Assembly: GCA_905221605.1 (NCBI GenBank) | Contig: CAJNDS010000990.1 | Coordinates: forward strand, 313,501-377,500 | Direction: 5' to 3' | Length of the DNA stretch: 64,000 nt | Source of the DNA: Symbiodinium natans | Taxonomy: Eukaryota > Sar > Dinophyceae > Suessiales > Symbiodiniaceae | Shown: positions 29,216 through 40,654 of the stretch, one piece after another | How the letters are laid out: every line of letters starts with the position of its first letter | Position numbering within the stretch: position 1 is the stretch's first letter | The notes under the pieces: generated by a model | What the model saw: the letters and a program-made list of their open reading frames with translations, nothing else | Databases searched by the model: none | What the model was told of the DNA's origin: nothing | Made by a program: the position numbers and the translations under genes

Positions 29216-29394
29216 ATGTCGGGTTTAGCGCGGGGCCCGGGCTTGGGCTGGGTAGGCTTTAGAATCGGTTGGGGGGTTTCCCTAAAAGCCTCAAACCCTC
29301 CTTACCGGAAATTTCAAGCCTTGGAACCGCAAGCCCACTGAAACAAAATCCCTAAACCTCAGCCCCTGATTCCTGAAACAGCCTGAGCCCTCAA

Positions 29395-29495
29395 CCTGAA
29401 ACCCTAAACCCTAAACCCTAAACCCTAAACCCTAAACCCTAAACCCTAAACCCTAAACCCTAAACCCTCAACCCTCAACCCTCAACCCTCAACCC
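29395..29495. repeat. CCCTAAA array with CCCTCAA end
   Basis: About ten CCCTAAA units followed by four CCCTCAA units; the latter is the complement of the TTGAGGG variant 300 bp to the left. The two blocks form an inverted pair around 29215-29395, where no gene is seen. Confidence 0.9.
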
Positions 29496-29503
29496 TAACC
29501 AAC

Positions 29504-29573
29504 GGGGCCTCTGCCCTCGAGCATGCAGCAGTAATCCTTCTTGGCGTCGCTCCAGCCCTGGGCATGTTGGCAG
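29504..29573 (-). CDS. Module exon, GWSDAKKDYCC
   Basis: After acceptor TTCTGAG| the minus strand reads CQHAQGWSDAKKDYCCMLEG and then RGP. G-W-S, K-K-x and Y-C-C are intact and joined to a shortened C-x-x-A upstream part; G-C is G-P. The donor GGCCCC|GTTGGT lies at the border with the CCCTCAA array. 70 nt. CCCTAAA lies left, TTTAGGG right. Confidence 0.7.
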
Positions 29574-29599
29574 CTCAGAAAGGTTCTCAGGATCTCGAG

Positions 29600-30175
29600 G
29601 GTTTAGGGTTTGGGGTTTAGGGTTTTGGGTTTAGGGTTCAAAAAGTGTATGGTTTAGGGTTTAGGGTTTAGGGTTAGAAAAAGGCCTAAGCCCTGAAGCC
29701 CCTACATCCCCAAACAGCCCGATAAACCATCCTAAGCCCCTGAATCAAGCCCTTGAAACCGCCCAAGTCGCAAAGCCCTCAATTCCCGATTTTGGGGGGT
29801 CGGGATCGAGCCAGGAACCCCACAAATTTGAGATTTAAGAGGTTGGGAGCTCCCCGGGGGCGGCGGGCTTGAGGCTTAAGGTTCATGACGTTCGGGCTTC
29901 AAGGCCTATGTGGTGGCTTTGAGGCTTAGTGCCTAGGAGTTTCAAGGCGATGCAGCCAGGAAGCAACCACAATGCACTGGGCTTGCCGAAACTGAAAGGA
30001 CATGACCAGTGGATGTAAACCCTAAACCCAACCACCCCCTCCCCTCCCCCTCCAGAGAAAAGCCAGGGCCAATGAGGGCGGCGAGCCCCTCTACCCTCCA
30101 AATTTAAATCACGAACCCTAAGCCACTAAACCCAAATTTTCCTGCAGTAATCGGGTTCCCTTCGCCCCTCGAAAC
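29600..30175. other. Spacer
   Basis: TTTAGGG at 29600-29670; degenerate CCCTGAA-like DNA at 29690-29780; unique DNA at 29785-30110 with no recognised gene. Confidence 0.5.
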
Positions 30176-30227
30176 CCTGGATCCTAGCAGGATGAAGGCG
30201 GGCCTTCTGCCAGTTCCAGTACCCAGC
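30176..30227 (-). CDS. Module exon, AGYWNW
   Basis: The minus strand reads LAQAGYWNWQKARL: x-A-G-Y-x-N-W-x-x as in the consensus with C changed to A. The acceptor GGCACAG| lies just before AGY... (GCT GGG TAC) and a GT donor in ATCCAGG|GTTTCG follows. Reading upstream and downstream is also open (PPYFPAAS before, PDYCRK after), so the copy may be longer than the 52 nt given. Confidence 0.5.
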
Positions 30228-30519
30228 CTGTGCCAGGACGCGCGACGCGGCTGGGAAATATGGGGGTTTGTGGGAAAGGCTGACGGATTCAGGGTCTAAG
30301 CCACTAGGGCAACTAGGGCCAGTAGGGTTTGGGGTCTGGTAGCCTGATAATCTCATGAATCACAAGGCAAGAGGCCAGTGCCTCCCAGACCCGCAAAACC
30401 GGAACTCTTAGCCCAGGCTTTAGGCTTGAGGGCCCAAAACCCTTCCAAACCTGGGCCTAGAACCCGAAAACCCTAAAACCCTGAACCCAACCCTTGAGAG
30501 ACAACCCTTCCAACTTCAC

Positions 30520-30603
30520 GTCCTATGCAGCGAAGAAGGGCCTCGCAGTCGTAGGCCCTCCCAACGCTGGGCGCCATGCCCGGCTGCATGGGCGAGCGTA
30601 GAT
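30520..30603 (-). CDS. Module exon, GRAYDCEAL
   Basis: Between acceptor TTCGAAG| and donor TAGGAC|GTGAAG the minus strand reads QPGMAPSVGRAYDCEALL and then RCIG. A-Y-D-C-x-A is kept; G-C is G-M and N-W is missing. CCCTAAA-like repeats lie left and TTTGGGG/ATTAGGG right, the usual frame. Confidence 0.5.
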
Positions 30604-30639
30604 CTTCGAAGCGCAGGTTGGGGGCTTGGGATTAGGGTT

Positions 30640-31570
30640 TGGGGACGTTTTTGGGGCTTAAGGGATGGGTCTTGGGTTTTTGGGTTGTTTCTTGAAGGGG
30701 TTTGGACGCTGAGTTTTCGGAAGCGTCCCCCAACCGTTTACCATGTTTCGTGTTTGGGGCCCCAAGAGGGCTTTAGGGTTTAGAGTTTAGGGTTCAGGGA
30801 GGTTGCTCCAAGCAGATGTCTCCACTAGCGCATACCCATTTGCCACGGGGGCAGGCACTAGAAGTCGTGCTCCAGTCCAGGCTCCGTAGCTGCTCCTTTG
30901 ATCTCGGTGCCTAACCGCAAGATCAAGCGAGTCGGATCGCCAAAATGTAATCAGGTGTGTTCTTTGGATCATTCAACTGGAACAGGATTATACAATCAAT
31001 GGTCAGAAGGGAAGCGGAAGCGTACAACTACAAAGGTGTATGCTGGAAGGATATGCTCAGTAGTCTCCTCAAACAACAAGCAATTAATTGCCCAGGGCGT
31101 CTTCACGTGCTTTAGTTCTTCGAAAACTCTTCGTATGAATATTTAACGGGATTTGTAAAGGGAGCCTCCATATTATGAAACATGTGATCTCTCTGAGAAA
31201 CATCAAGTCAACATGTGGTTTTGCGCGCACAAGACAAGCAGCAAATGCAACAGCGCCCCATGAGGAGTATGAGAGTGGTTTGACCGTTTGACTGGCATCT
31301 GCTTGCTTCCGAACTGCATACCGATCATGTCCATAGGAATCAAAACCTCCCTGTGGCCCAGCAAAAATGGGGGGTTCCGAAATTCGGGGTATCTTCTGGG
31401 GCTCCTTGTTAGCAGGGAAGCCTACTATTTGGGGGCTCTATGTATTAGGGGGCCCCTTGTTCTCGTGAACTCCCCGACTCCGCAAAGAGTATCATGATCG
31501 TTCCGGGGGCTTCAAAGGGAGCATCTTCGCCCCGTGCTCCATCGACACGGTCGAGTTGAAGGAGCATTCC
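30640..31570. other. Unique segment, open frames unassigned
   Basis: Only 30770-30800 is telomere-like. 30898-31146 and 31288-31497 are open on the plus strand without a recognisable domain. At 31510-31570 (minus) EPECSFNSTVSM recalls P-x-x-C with F/N spacing of the 3.5 and 11.1 kb copies, weakly. TCGCCAAAATGTAATCAG at 30935 resembles a sequence at 53.5 kb and might mark an old insertion. Confidence 0.35.
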
Positions 31571-31589
31571 GGCTCGAGGGGGCTTAGAG

Positions 31590-31700
31590 GAGTAGGGTTT
31601 AGGGTTTAGGGTTTAGGGTTTAGGGTTTAGGGTTTAGGGTTTAGGGTTGAGGGTTGAGGGTTTAGGGTTTAGGGTTTAGGGTTTAGGGTATGGGGCTTGG
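31590..31700. repeat. TTTAGGG array
   Basis: Fourteen or so heptamers with two TTGAGGG units in the middle. Interstitial. Confidence 0.9.
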
Positions 31701-31837
31701 GGTTCAGGGTTTAGGGTCAAGTTGTCTGATGCCCCAAACCCCTTACACGTACACCCCGCTAGAACCCTAAAACCTTTAATTCCTAAAAGCCCTAACACCC
31801 TAAAACCCTAAACCCCCCCCTTCAGGCAAGGGGCCGG

Positions 31838-31925
31838 TCGCAGCAGGCGCCTGCGGACCGTAGGCGAAGGCCGGAAGGCGAGCCGTAGGTCATTGGACCG
31901 GAAGGTCCACGTGGCAATCGAAAAG
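31838..31925 (-). CDS. Possible module pair, FDC and ACC
   Basis: The minus strand reads GLFDCHVDLPVQ and, 60 bases further in a different frame, AGACCDRPLA. F-D-C and C-C are both present but the reading frame changes between them, so either a small intron or a frameshift intervenes. The CHVDLP string resembles a plus-strand CVDLPNW at 55.95 kb. Confidence 0.35.
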
Positions 31926-31999
31926 GCCACTCCCAATCAGTATAATGATAGCCCTAAACCCAGGGCCCTTGGCCACCGAGAAGCCTTGCGATCCTTTTG

Positions 32000-32625
32000 A
32001 CAGTAAGTGTTGGGGCTTAAATTTCTGGCTCTGGGACCTTTAAATTAGGGATTTTGACTCTAAATTAAGGGTTTGGACCCTAAATAAAGGGTTTCGGACC
32101 CAAAATTAAGGGATTGCGCCTTAAAACAAGGACTTGGAGGGCCTAAACTATAAATTAGGGTTTCTGAGGCCTAAATTAAGGATTTTAACCCTAAATTAAG
32201 GGTTTGGACCCTAAATTAAGGGTTTCGGATCCAAAAGTAAGGGATTGACTTAAATTAAGGATTTGGAAGGCCGAAACTTTAAAACTAAGGTTTTTGAACC
32301 CTAATTAAGGATTTTGACCCTAAATTAAGGGTTTGGACCTTATCTCGGACTTTGGAGAGCCGAAACTTTCAAAGTAAGTTTTTTTAACTGTAATTAAGGA
32401 ATCTTGAACCCGACATTAAGGATGATCCTAAATTAAGTGTTTGGGCCCGAAATTAAGGGTTTCGGACCCTAAATTAAGGGATTGCGCATGGGTCCCCGCC
32501 CTATCATTCGTAGGAAAGCCCCTCCCCCCCCGATTCCAGGGCATTCTAAAATTTAAGGATTTGGACCCTAAATTAAGGGTTGGGGCCTGAAATTGAGGAT
32601 TTGAAATGTGCTCCCCCCTTGCTAA
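32000..32625. repeat. TAAATTAAGGG tandem repeat
   Basis: About 20 irregular units of CCTAAATTAAGGGTTTGGA and relatives. Each unit contains the near-palindrome CCCTAAATTAAGGG, that is, two inverted telomere-like half units joined by AATT. Two copies of CCCCCCTTGCTA-GGGGTTGGGG follow at 32610-32680. Non-coding. Confidence 0.85.
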
Positions 32626-32699
32626 GGGGGTTGGGGGGTAGATAGCCCCCCTTGCTAGGGGGTTGGGGGGTAGATATGACCCTAAACCCGGCCAAGGTT

Positions 32700-34400
32700 T
32701 GTAATTTGGGTTGGGAGGGTGGGACTTCGGCTCCTGCGCCGACCCCCCTTCCACATGGGGGGGGGGGGCGGGGTCTAGGCGCACTCGCATGGCAAACCCT
32801 AGACCCTAAACCCTAAACCCTAAACCCTAAGCCAGAAACCCTAACCCCTAAACCTTAAACCCAGAGTCGCCACCCTAAGGAGCTCTGAACTTCACATCGC
32901 CAAGCGGCAGCTGCCCCGGAAGGGCGAGTGGTGCGTCCGCATCTTCCCGATGGACATGTACAGCCTTGTTCTGACAGTTTAGGGTGTAGGGTTTAGGGTT
33001 TATTGTTTAGGGTCTAGGGCATCAGGTCTGAAGGGTTCGGGTCCCAGCCAAGGCTTTCTAGGATCTACGCGAGTTCTCGCAGCGGCCAAACCTCCAAGGG
33101 CACGGGGGGTTCCAGGAATGGAAGGCTATTCGGGGGTGGTGCAGGTACGGTTCAGAATTTAAGTTTCTGATCGCGCTGCCTCTGCCTACGCTTCTCCCCT
33201 CCTCATGCTGAATAGAAGCTTGGGGGTGTACGCCAAATTGCCCCTGAGACGGCAAACCTTACACCCTAAACCTCACCCCTTCACTACAGCGAATAGCTGT
33301 CACAGGCTCCGCCTGCAAGTATGATGTCCAGGTCCATCTGTTAGGTTTGAGGCTGCATGCTTGGTTTCATCTGTCTTGCCCTTGGGGGCTATTTGCTGTG
33401 TCATGACAAAAGCTTTCATGAAGGTTCTGATACTCTCCAGCTTCTGCTTCAACAACACTGGGTAGATCATGAAGCCGCCATGAGCCTGTTGGAAGTCTAG
33501 TTTGTGTTCCTTTCTGTGCCCAGTTGATGTAGGCCCTGCCACGGGAGGGACCAATCCGATGGCGGTTTCGGGCTCCGGGTTCAGAAGTTTGGGGTTTTGG
33601 GCTTAGGGGTTTGGAGTTTGGGGGGTTGAGGCTGCTTCTTGGGGTTCTCTAAACTGAGCTGCATGAATCGGATTTGCTCAACCCTTAGCCCATTCAAAGA
33701 CCTAAGCCCTCAAACCCCAGCGTGAAATCCATAGCAGCAGCTGAGTCCCCCGCAGCTACGAGGAATATGCTATTCTCAAAGAAACGCAGACAAGGACCCA
33801 CAATGTAGAAACCTAGGCCCTAAAGTCCCCGGCCCCCCAAGCCGCGCACAGCACGAAGATCACGGACATCAGAATCCAACAGCAAGCCTTCGAGAAGAAG
33901 GCTTAAGAATTCAGACTGGCTTTCCTTTAGCTTTGGAGGGTTTAGGGTTTAGGGTTTAGGGCTTAGGGTTTAGGGTTTAGGGCTTAGGGTTTAGGGTTTA
34001 GGGCTTAGTGTTTAGGGTTTGGGCGGTTGAGGGCTCAGGGTTTAGGGTTCAATCAGAAACCCTATGCACTAGACCTAGGGCCCCTTATTTGTATGGCGTT
34101 CGAGGTCTGTAGGGTTTAGGGTTTAGGCTGCAGGGTTTAGAGGTTTAGGGTTTATAGGCACGAGGATCTGAGAGTGTGGGCGCAGTCGGTTTGCAGGGCT
34201 TCCGTCCACACCCTTCATATTGGTAGAACCATTTTCTCGCGTGACCCTAAGCCTAAACCATCCTGGTTAAACCCTAAACCCTAAACCCTAAACCCTAAGC
34301 CCTAAGCCCTAAACCCTAAACCCTGAACCCTGAACCCTAAACCCTAAACCCTAAACCCGAACCCCTCTTAAAGAAACCCCTGAGCCGCCGGCACAGTACG
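32700..34400. other. Spacer, unassigned open frames
   Basis: CCCTAAA 32795-32860, TTTAGGG 32975-33020, 33935-34050, 34100-34155, CCCTAAA 34265-34360. At 33300-33554 the minus strand is open for 84 codons from ATG (KQKLESIRTFMKAF and so on) in repeat-free DNA; this could be real coding sequence but I do not recognise it. At 32905-32975 (plus) RKGEWCVR is a weak module resemblance. Confidence 0.4.
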
Positions 34401-34639
34401 CGAGCGCGAGGCCTGGCGCCGCAGGCCGACAGAACATCCGAAGACCCCGACAGCCCTCCCTGCCTGGATTTAGGATCTGTAAGGTTTGGGGTCTTTTTTT
34501 TGGGGTTTTAGGGGTCTTAGGGGTTTGAGGGTTAAGGGTTTGTTTGGGTTTAATGCGGGTTTAGGGTTCAGGGTTTAGGGTTTAGGGTGTAGGGTGTGGG
34601 GTTTGGTTTTCAGATTTTAACTATATAGGTTTGCCCGCA

Positions 34640-35480
34640 CTTTTTGCCCAGGTCTATTAGATGCTCGTTGGCTTCCGGCTCCGCTTTTCAGGGTTTAGGG
34701 CTTAGGCCTTCAGCGTGCGCGTTGTTAGCTTCAACCTTCCAAGTTCAAAGTGCAAAGTCTGCAACTTCTCTGAGTTCAACCTTTTTCAACTCACAGCTTT
34801 TACTGGCCCTGGGACCCTGGGGTGCGACTTTGCTTCACAGGTGGCCACTTTGGGCCGACGACCTCGGTTTCCTTGCTTTGGGGCACCTGGCAAGTTCACC
34901 GAGATGACTCGCCACGAACGAAGGCAGGAGCCGTTCTCTCAGAAACTCCCATCCATATGGGCCACAGCACCAATGCCCCAACGATGATCACGTCCATGCT
35001 ACCAGTGGGCCAAGAGCGGCAGAGTACACACCAGTAGCTACCTTGCAGACAAAAACTTTGCGTGCGCTGTCCGAGTCTTGGCAGCCCGCAAACGGCTAGC
35101 CCCGTGGGTCCCCGCGCCACGAAACTGCGAGTCCGCTGCAATGCCATTGAAGGGAATTTGCTGCGGAACGGGATGCTGGGTAGATAGATCAAGCAAGCAG
35201 CGAGGACGTGAGGACGCCTTGTCTGCTCAGCTCCGGGGTGAGCACAGAAAGAGGGTTTTCTACCCGCTTCTTAAGAGACAAATCAAGGCTCTCAAGGAAA
35301 ACATCATTCCCGTAACGCAGAAACCTCGGGTGTTAGGCGCTTCTTTTGAGAATAAGAACACTCCCAACAACGTGTTTCTCATGCAGCCAACCACCGTCGT
35401 AAATACCATGCTTTTGAACTTCAAACACAGAAAATCTGCGGGCAAACGGGCCCGAATGGCCCTGGATTTAGGATCAAGAA
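34640..35480 (+). other. Repeat-free island with a long open frame
   Basis: 840 bases without telomere-like DNA. On the plus strand 35078-35480 is open for about 134 codons from an ATG before running into repeat. The middle part is basic and Asn/Thr-rich (KRQIKALKENIIPVTQK). No domain recognised. The frame could be a captured gene fragment or a single exon of another gene; no start or splice evidence decides. Confidence 0.35.
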
Positions 35481-35619
35481 GGCTTAGGGGTTTAGGGTTT
35501 AGACAATGTGTAGGGTTTCAGGGTGGCAGGGTTGTGTGGTTGGGTTTGCAACTCCTCGTATGTATTGACTTTCAACCCCAAACTAGCCTAAGGCCCTAAA
35601 CCTGAATCCACCCATTTCA

Positions 35620-38370
35620 CAAGTTCACAAAGATTATATAGGGTTGCAGGTATGCCCTACAACGACATTTTTGCGCAAGACTCAGAGCCTGAGGGGCTTT
35701 TCGGGCTCGCGGATTGAGAGGTTCGGGTTCAGGGGTGCACGATCTGCGGTTTAGGGCACCCTACACCCGAAGTACTTCGTTTGAATCAGGTTTCACGGGT
35801 ACTTTCAACTTGGAAGGGCGTTGGGTTTAGGACCCTGTACGATTTAGGTTTGGCATTGCGTGCCAAGTTGAGAAGGAAACCCTGACTCCTGACCTTGAAC
35901 CCCAATACAAACCCACAAACCCCCAAACCCACAAAAACCCACAAAGCCACAATCACATAAACCCATAAAACCCAGCTTCTTGCCATGCCTCCACACGGGC
36001 GCGGCCTCCGGGGCTTTGTAAACCCTAAGCCCATAACCTCTAGCATTTCAACACACAGGACTCAGGGGGCGGCCGGGGGCGGGGGGGGGGGTCTCGTTCA
36101 GGGAGAGTTTGCTTTGCGAAGCTGTGATCCGACGAAGGATTGTTTGCAAGCGCTCCTAGGTCCAAAACTCAGAACCCGAGACCAACCGTTCGTGCAGAGG
36201 GGCGGGGAGGAGACCAGGGCTTCGTTTGGGGTTTCGAGCTATAGGGCATCAGGGCCGAGGGTTCAAGGCTTAGGGGCTCATTCTGTCCAGGGGTGTAATG
36301 TATGGGATGTAGGCCCACATGACCGGCTTGCAGCCGGACGCAGCTCTCCGCCTAACTCCAAAACCTCACAGCTGATAGGGCTTAGGGGTTCGGGTTTAGG
36401 GTTTAGGGCTCTAAACCTTACCAGGTACTGAAACACAACAAGTTCCAGCAAAAATGTCTTTAAACGCAACAAGGGTACTAATCCCATCGCAAGAAACCTA
36501 GCAATCTACACCTCGCCGGAGTATCCACTAGAGCCGAAACCCCAAGCCCCTCAAGCCCTAGACCCGAAGCCCGAAACCACTGAACCCTTGATGTTGGTAG
36601 GTTGTTGGCCTCACGGACTCCACTTCGTAGGTCACTGGCCGGACCTAGCACACCAAGGGCGGATCTTGGAGGAAAGTTCGCGCAGTCTCTTCTGAAGGGG
36701 TTAAGCTTAAGGATTTGGGGTTTAGGGCTTCGATCTTGGACTCGGGCTGCGGGTTCGGGGGTTGCATTCTCAAGGTCATCGACCTGTCGAGAGAACTTCC
36801 AAAGGATCACACAATCTCAGCGGGCAGCACTTCGCCTGAACAAACTTACAACCTGCTCAAGCATGGGGTCGAGCAGGTTGGACAACAGAGCGCTCGATAA
36901 CTTGCTCTTCCTTTACCCGAGCTTGCGAGGACAGCACTCGATCACCCCATGGGGCAAAAAGCCGAACATTCTCCGAAGACCTCCTTTCACAGGCAGAAGT
37001 AAGACTTCACACACACCTCCCGAAGAACGCCAGTCCCGACAGATCAGCATACGGATAGAGAGCGGCAGGATTCCGTCGCCTTCATCATGATTGGCATCAG
37101 GAGGACCTTCCGGCGCTGTCCGATTACCCGATGATCACAATGAGGGGACGGCGAACACCAGGGCTGGCCGCACAGCGCATACAGGGAGGTGTCACGGTGT
37201 GATCCTGTGCCCCCCACTCTGTCGGAACTCTCTGAGCCTTCAAAGCACGGCTAGTGCCAGCCCTCGCCGACGCTGCCACAGAGGCCACATCCACACATGG
37301 CCGAAACAAGGCTTCCTGTCGCCAAGGCCAAAGGCAAGGATGAATGTTCTGATCAGGCGGCCGATCGGTCTGTAATCACTTTGAGAACAACGAGTGGACC
37401 TCCTGACCCAGACCGAACTAGGTATTACGAGACCAGGAGTTTGGGGGTTTAGGGTCTGGGGCTTGAGGTTCAGGGTTCAAGGGCCGTTCAAGCTGCGTCA
37501 TGGGCCTTTTTGCTTAGGAGGAAGCTTCGGTCATCCATGACAAAGGCGAGCCGTGGAGGTGGATAGTGAGGTCTGGGGCTAGCACATGCAACGAAGCGAG
37601 AGTAAGAAGGGACAGAAGCAGGACCAAGAAAAGGAGCATGAACAGCAAGTATTGCCGCACACCCCTAAACCCTAAACCCACACGCAAACCCTATACCCTA
37701 TACTGCCCTTAAGCCCTCAAACCCTAAGCCCTTTGCCCTAAAACGTACACCCAAAAACCTGCAAGCCTGAACAAAGCCTTAAAGCCCTTCAACTGGGGGT
37801 GGGGGACAGCGACGCTGCACCAGACAGGCTCACCAATATGCACATAGTACCCTGTAGACACTCACCAAAGCCTTCATTTTGCCAAACCCATGCAAACCTT
37901 TATCCTTCATGCATCGCAAAAAACCTTCAATACCCCCAATGCCTCTAAACCCCATAAATCCTGAACCCGAAACCCTCTGCTTAGCACCTCATGCTCGGGC
38001 CTGCACCCGAAAGCCCACTTGAGGGCTTCTGAGTGTCTAAAGGGCTTGATGTCCGGGTTGAAAGTGTGGTGGTGTAGGGTGGCTGGCAACACAGTCTGTC
38101 CAATCTGTCTGTCTGAGGCCCCACCCGATCTACCTACCCAAGTAGACGCCAAAATAACCCCCATACATTTTGGGCCTCATGGTGGATATGGGGCAGTTCG
38201 CCCCAAACCGTAAACCTAAACCCTACCCGGTACTTAGGAAAGGAGGGTGGCATAAGATCTCAAAAGACCATGGAAGACATTCTCACCCTAAACCCTAAAC
38301 CCGAAATCCTAAAACCCCAAGCCCTAAGCCCTAAACCCTAAACCTTCCCCTTCATCCCGATTCAGCGACC
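35620..38370. other. Mostly unique spacer, no gene supported
   Basis: Telomere-like patches are short (36385-36410, 37665-37700, 38285-38345). 36600-37380 stays open on the plus strand in overlapping frames with mixed composition. At 36310-36370 (minus) ASGCKPVMWAYIPY could be a GC/PY remnant of the module. A G run lies at 36081-36091. Nothing is strong enough to call. Confidence 0.35.
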
Positions 38371-38659
38371 TGCCTCCGGCAGAACGGTGACCTGAAGAGG
38401 GGCGTGTCCTACCCGTAAGCCTTTAAGCTCTAGGGAGGGGGGGTCTGGTAGCTCATGGAGTTTAGGGCTTAGGGTTTAGTGTTTTTTTTATCTGGAGGGT
38501 TTAGGGTGTTGGGTTTAGGGTTTAGGGCCTAGGGTTTAGGGTGTAGAATTTAGAGTTTAGAGTTTATCCCTTCTGGAGCTTCCCCAGGAACCTAGCATGA
38601 AAAGGGGGACCTTGACTTGGCACATAAAGTTGGTCGTGGAGACTATCCCCCTAAAGCAA

Positions 38660-39070
38660 GGAATCAAGGCGGTTTAGGGTTTAGGGTTTTTTGCTTTTTT
38701 TTAACAACCCTTCACTCCTTTTCGGGCGAGTTTACTGCTAGGGTAGGTTTAGGGTTTAGGGTTTAGGGTTTAGGGTTTGGGGTTTGGGGTTTAGGGTTTA
38801 GGGTTTAGGGTTTAGGGTTTAGGGCCCCCTCCCCCCCCCCCCCGCCCCCCACACCCACGCCGCCTGCTCGTAGTTCCCGCGGCCAGATCCAACCTCAGCT
38901 TCTCTTTAGGGTTTAGGGTTAAGGGGTTATAGGGTTGTAGGGTTATTACAGGGTTGTAGGGTTGTAGGGTTGTAGGGTTATCGGGTTGTAGGGTTGTAGG
39001 GTTAAGGGGTTATAGGGTTGCAGGGTTATAGGATTATAGGGTTGTAGGGTTACAGGGCTTCGGGCTTCGG
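38660..39070. repeat. TTTAGGG array, C run and TTGTAGGG block
   Basis: TTTAGGG at 38745-38825, a C tract at 38830-38850, a 70-base island, then TTGTAGGG/TTATAGGG units at 38915-39060. In the island the minus strand reads LDLAAG and, one frame on, GNYEQAAW, a possible frameshifted AG/NW remnant. Confidence 0.75.
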
Positions 39071-39934
39071 GCTTAGGGTCTACGTCTTGTACGTCCATGG
39101 AGTCCATTCTGCTACTAGTCAGCGTGAAGTACAGGGAAATTTCCTTTCGCAGTTGTGGAACAGAGGTTGCTTATGTACGGCTCTCCCAGCTGGAATTGCC
39201 CGAAATATCGGACAAGAATGATCGCAATTGGGACATCTGGCCCAAACAAACAATAGGATAGCCAAGGTCTAGTTTCTGGTATTCGTACATAGGGCTACGC
39301 CCTAAACCCTAAAACCTCAACCCTAAACCCCAAACCCTAAACAAAACTCATTGAATTACCAATGGCTTTCGCCACAAAACTTCCAAAGCCCCAGACAAAA
39401 ACGTTTAGGTCCAAGGGTACAGACTTAGCTGTGCCATGGGCTGAGGGTTTAGGGTTTAGGGTTTAGAATCTAGGGTTAGGGCTTAGGGCTAAGGGCTTAG
39501 GGCTTCGGGCTTAGGGCTAAGGGCTTAGGGCTAAGGGCTTAGGGCTTCGGGTACGATCCTGTACCCAGACATCAGCCCGCACGGGAACGCACAAAACGCC
39601 CCCATGAACCTCTCTACTTTGAATGCTCTTTACAATACATATAAATAGGTATATGTATATATATGTAAATCAGTAGTTGTTGCTGCTGCCGCCGCCGCCG
39701 CTTTTGCTTGTTGTTCTTATTGCTATCGCTACGAATATTCTGGTTGCAGCCTGGGGTCGCAGGGTTCGTGCTTTTGGGAGGTTGGGTCCAGGGTTCCCGT
39801 CCACGTGCCCCAAATCCGAAAGCTAGGGCTCAGGCTTAGGGTTCAGGGTTTAGGGTTTGGGGTTTAGGGATTAGGGTTTAGGGATTAGGGTTTAGGGTTT
39901 AGGTTTAGGGTTTAGGGCTTAGGGTTGTTTAGGG
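39071..39934. other. Unique and repeat mosaic
   Basis: 39075-39290 unique. GCTTAGG/GCTAAGG hexa- to heptamers occupy 39475-39550. TA-rich microsatellite with a CTGCCG-type triplet run at 39635-39715. TTTAGGG 39835-39930. No gene supported. Confidence 0.55.
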
Positions 39935-40036
39935 CTGCTCAGGCCACGCAACGTACTTGAAGTCACCGGTTTCCTTTTCGTCGATCTGCTCGAAGCAGAC
40001 CTGGGCGACAGATGTTTCGGAGGAGCAGGGTCCTCC
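39935..40036 (-). CDS. Possible module exon, C-EQ spacing
   Basis: 102 bases open on the minus strand between two telomere-like tracts, reading PCSSETSVAQVCFEQ and then IDEKETGDFKYVAW. P-C stands at G-C, S-E-T-S at the TT spacer and V-C-F at F-D-C, with W close to where K-K-x-W would end, but most signature residues differ. It may be a diverged copy or an unrelated exon. The TTTCGGGTTTAG| acceptor is clean. Confidence 0.3.
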
Positions 40037-40654
40037 CTAAACCCGAAACCCTGGTTTAGGGTTTAGGGTTTAGGGTTTAGGGTTCACGGTTTGGCAGAAC
40101 GCTCAGTGCACTTGAGACCTAGTGAGTGATTGTGCCATGCACATGTCGGTGCCTTGAGTCTCATGCACACCTGATGTATTCATCGGCGCTCTAAAACGTC
40201 AACCCTAAACTCTAAACCCCAAACCCTATGTAGAGGGATGCCAGGGAACAAGAAGCGAAGCCAATACACCCCCTGCCCCACCAAAAACCCTTGAGCCCCT
40301 CAACCCTACCACCCTCCTGAAGGGACTGATGGCAAGTTCTCGGGGTTTAGGGTTTAGGGTTTAGGGTTTAGGGTTTAGGGTTTAGGGTTTGGGGTTTAGG
40401 GTTTAGGGTTTAGGGTTTAGGGTTTAGGGCTCATGAACCTGCATGGTTGGGGCCATAAGGACGTTGGGTGCTTTGATTCCGTTGGAAAGGGTGAAACCAA
40501 CCCCTGCTCAAGCCCCGACAGCCCCAAGCCCTGGGCCCTAACCCTAAACCCTAAACCCTTAGCCTAAACCCCAAACCCTAAACCCCAAACCCTAAACCCC
40601 AAACCCTAAACCCCAAACCCTAAACCCCTCTCTAAGCCCTTTAGGTTTCGAGGC
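40037..40654. repeat. Telomere-like tracts
   Basis: TTTAGGG 40050-40090, CCCTAAA 40198-40230, TTTAGGG 40345-40430, CCCTAAA/CCCCAAA 40535-40628. Unique parts 40095-40195 and 40430-40530 without gene. Confidence 0.8.
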
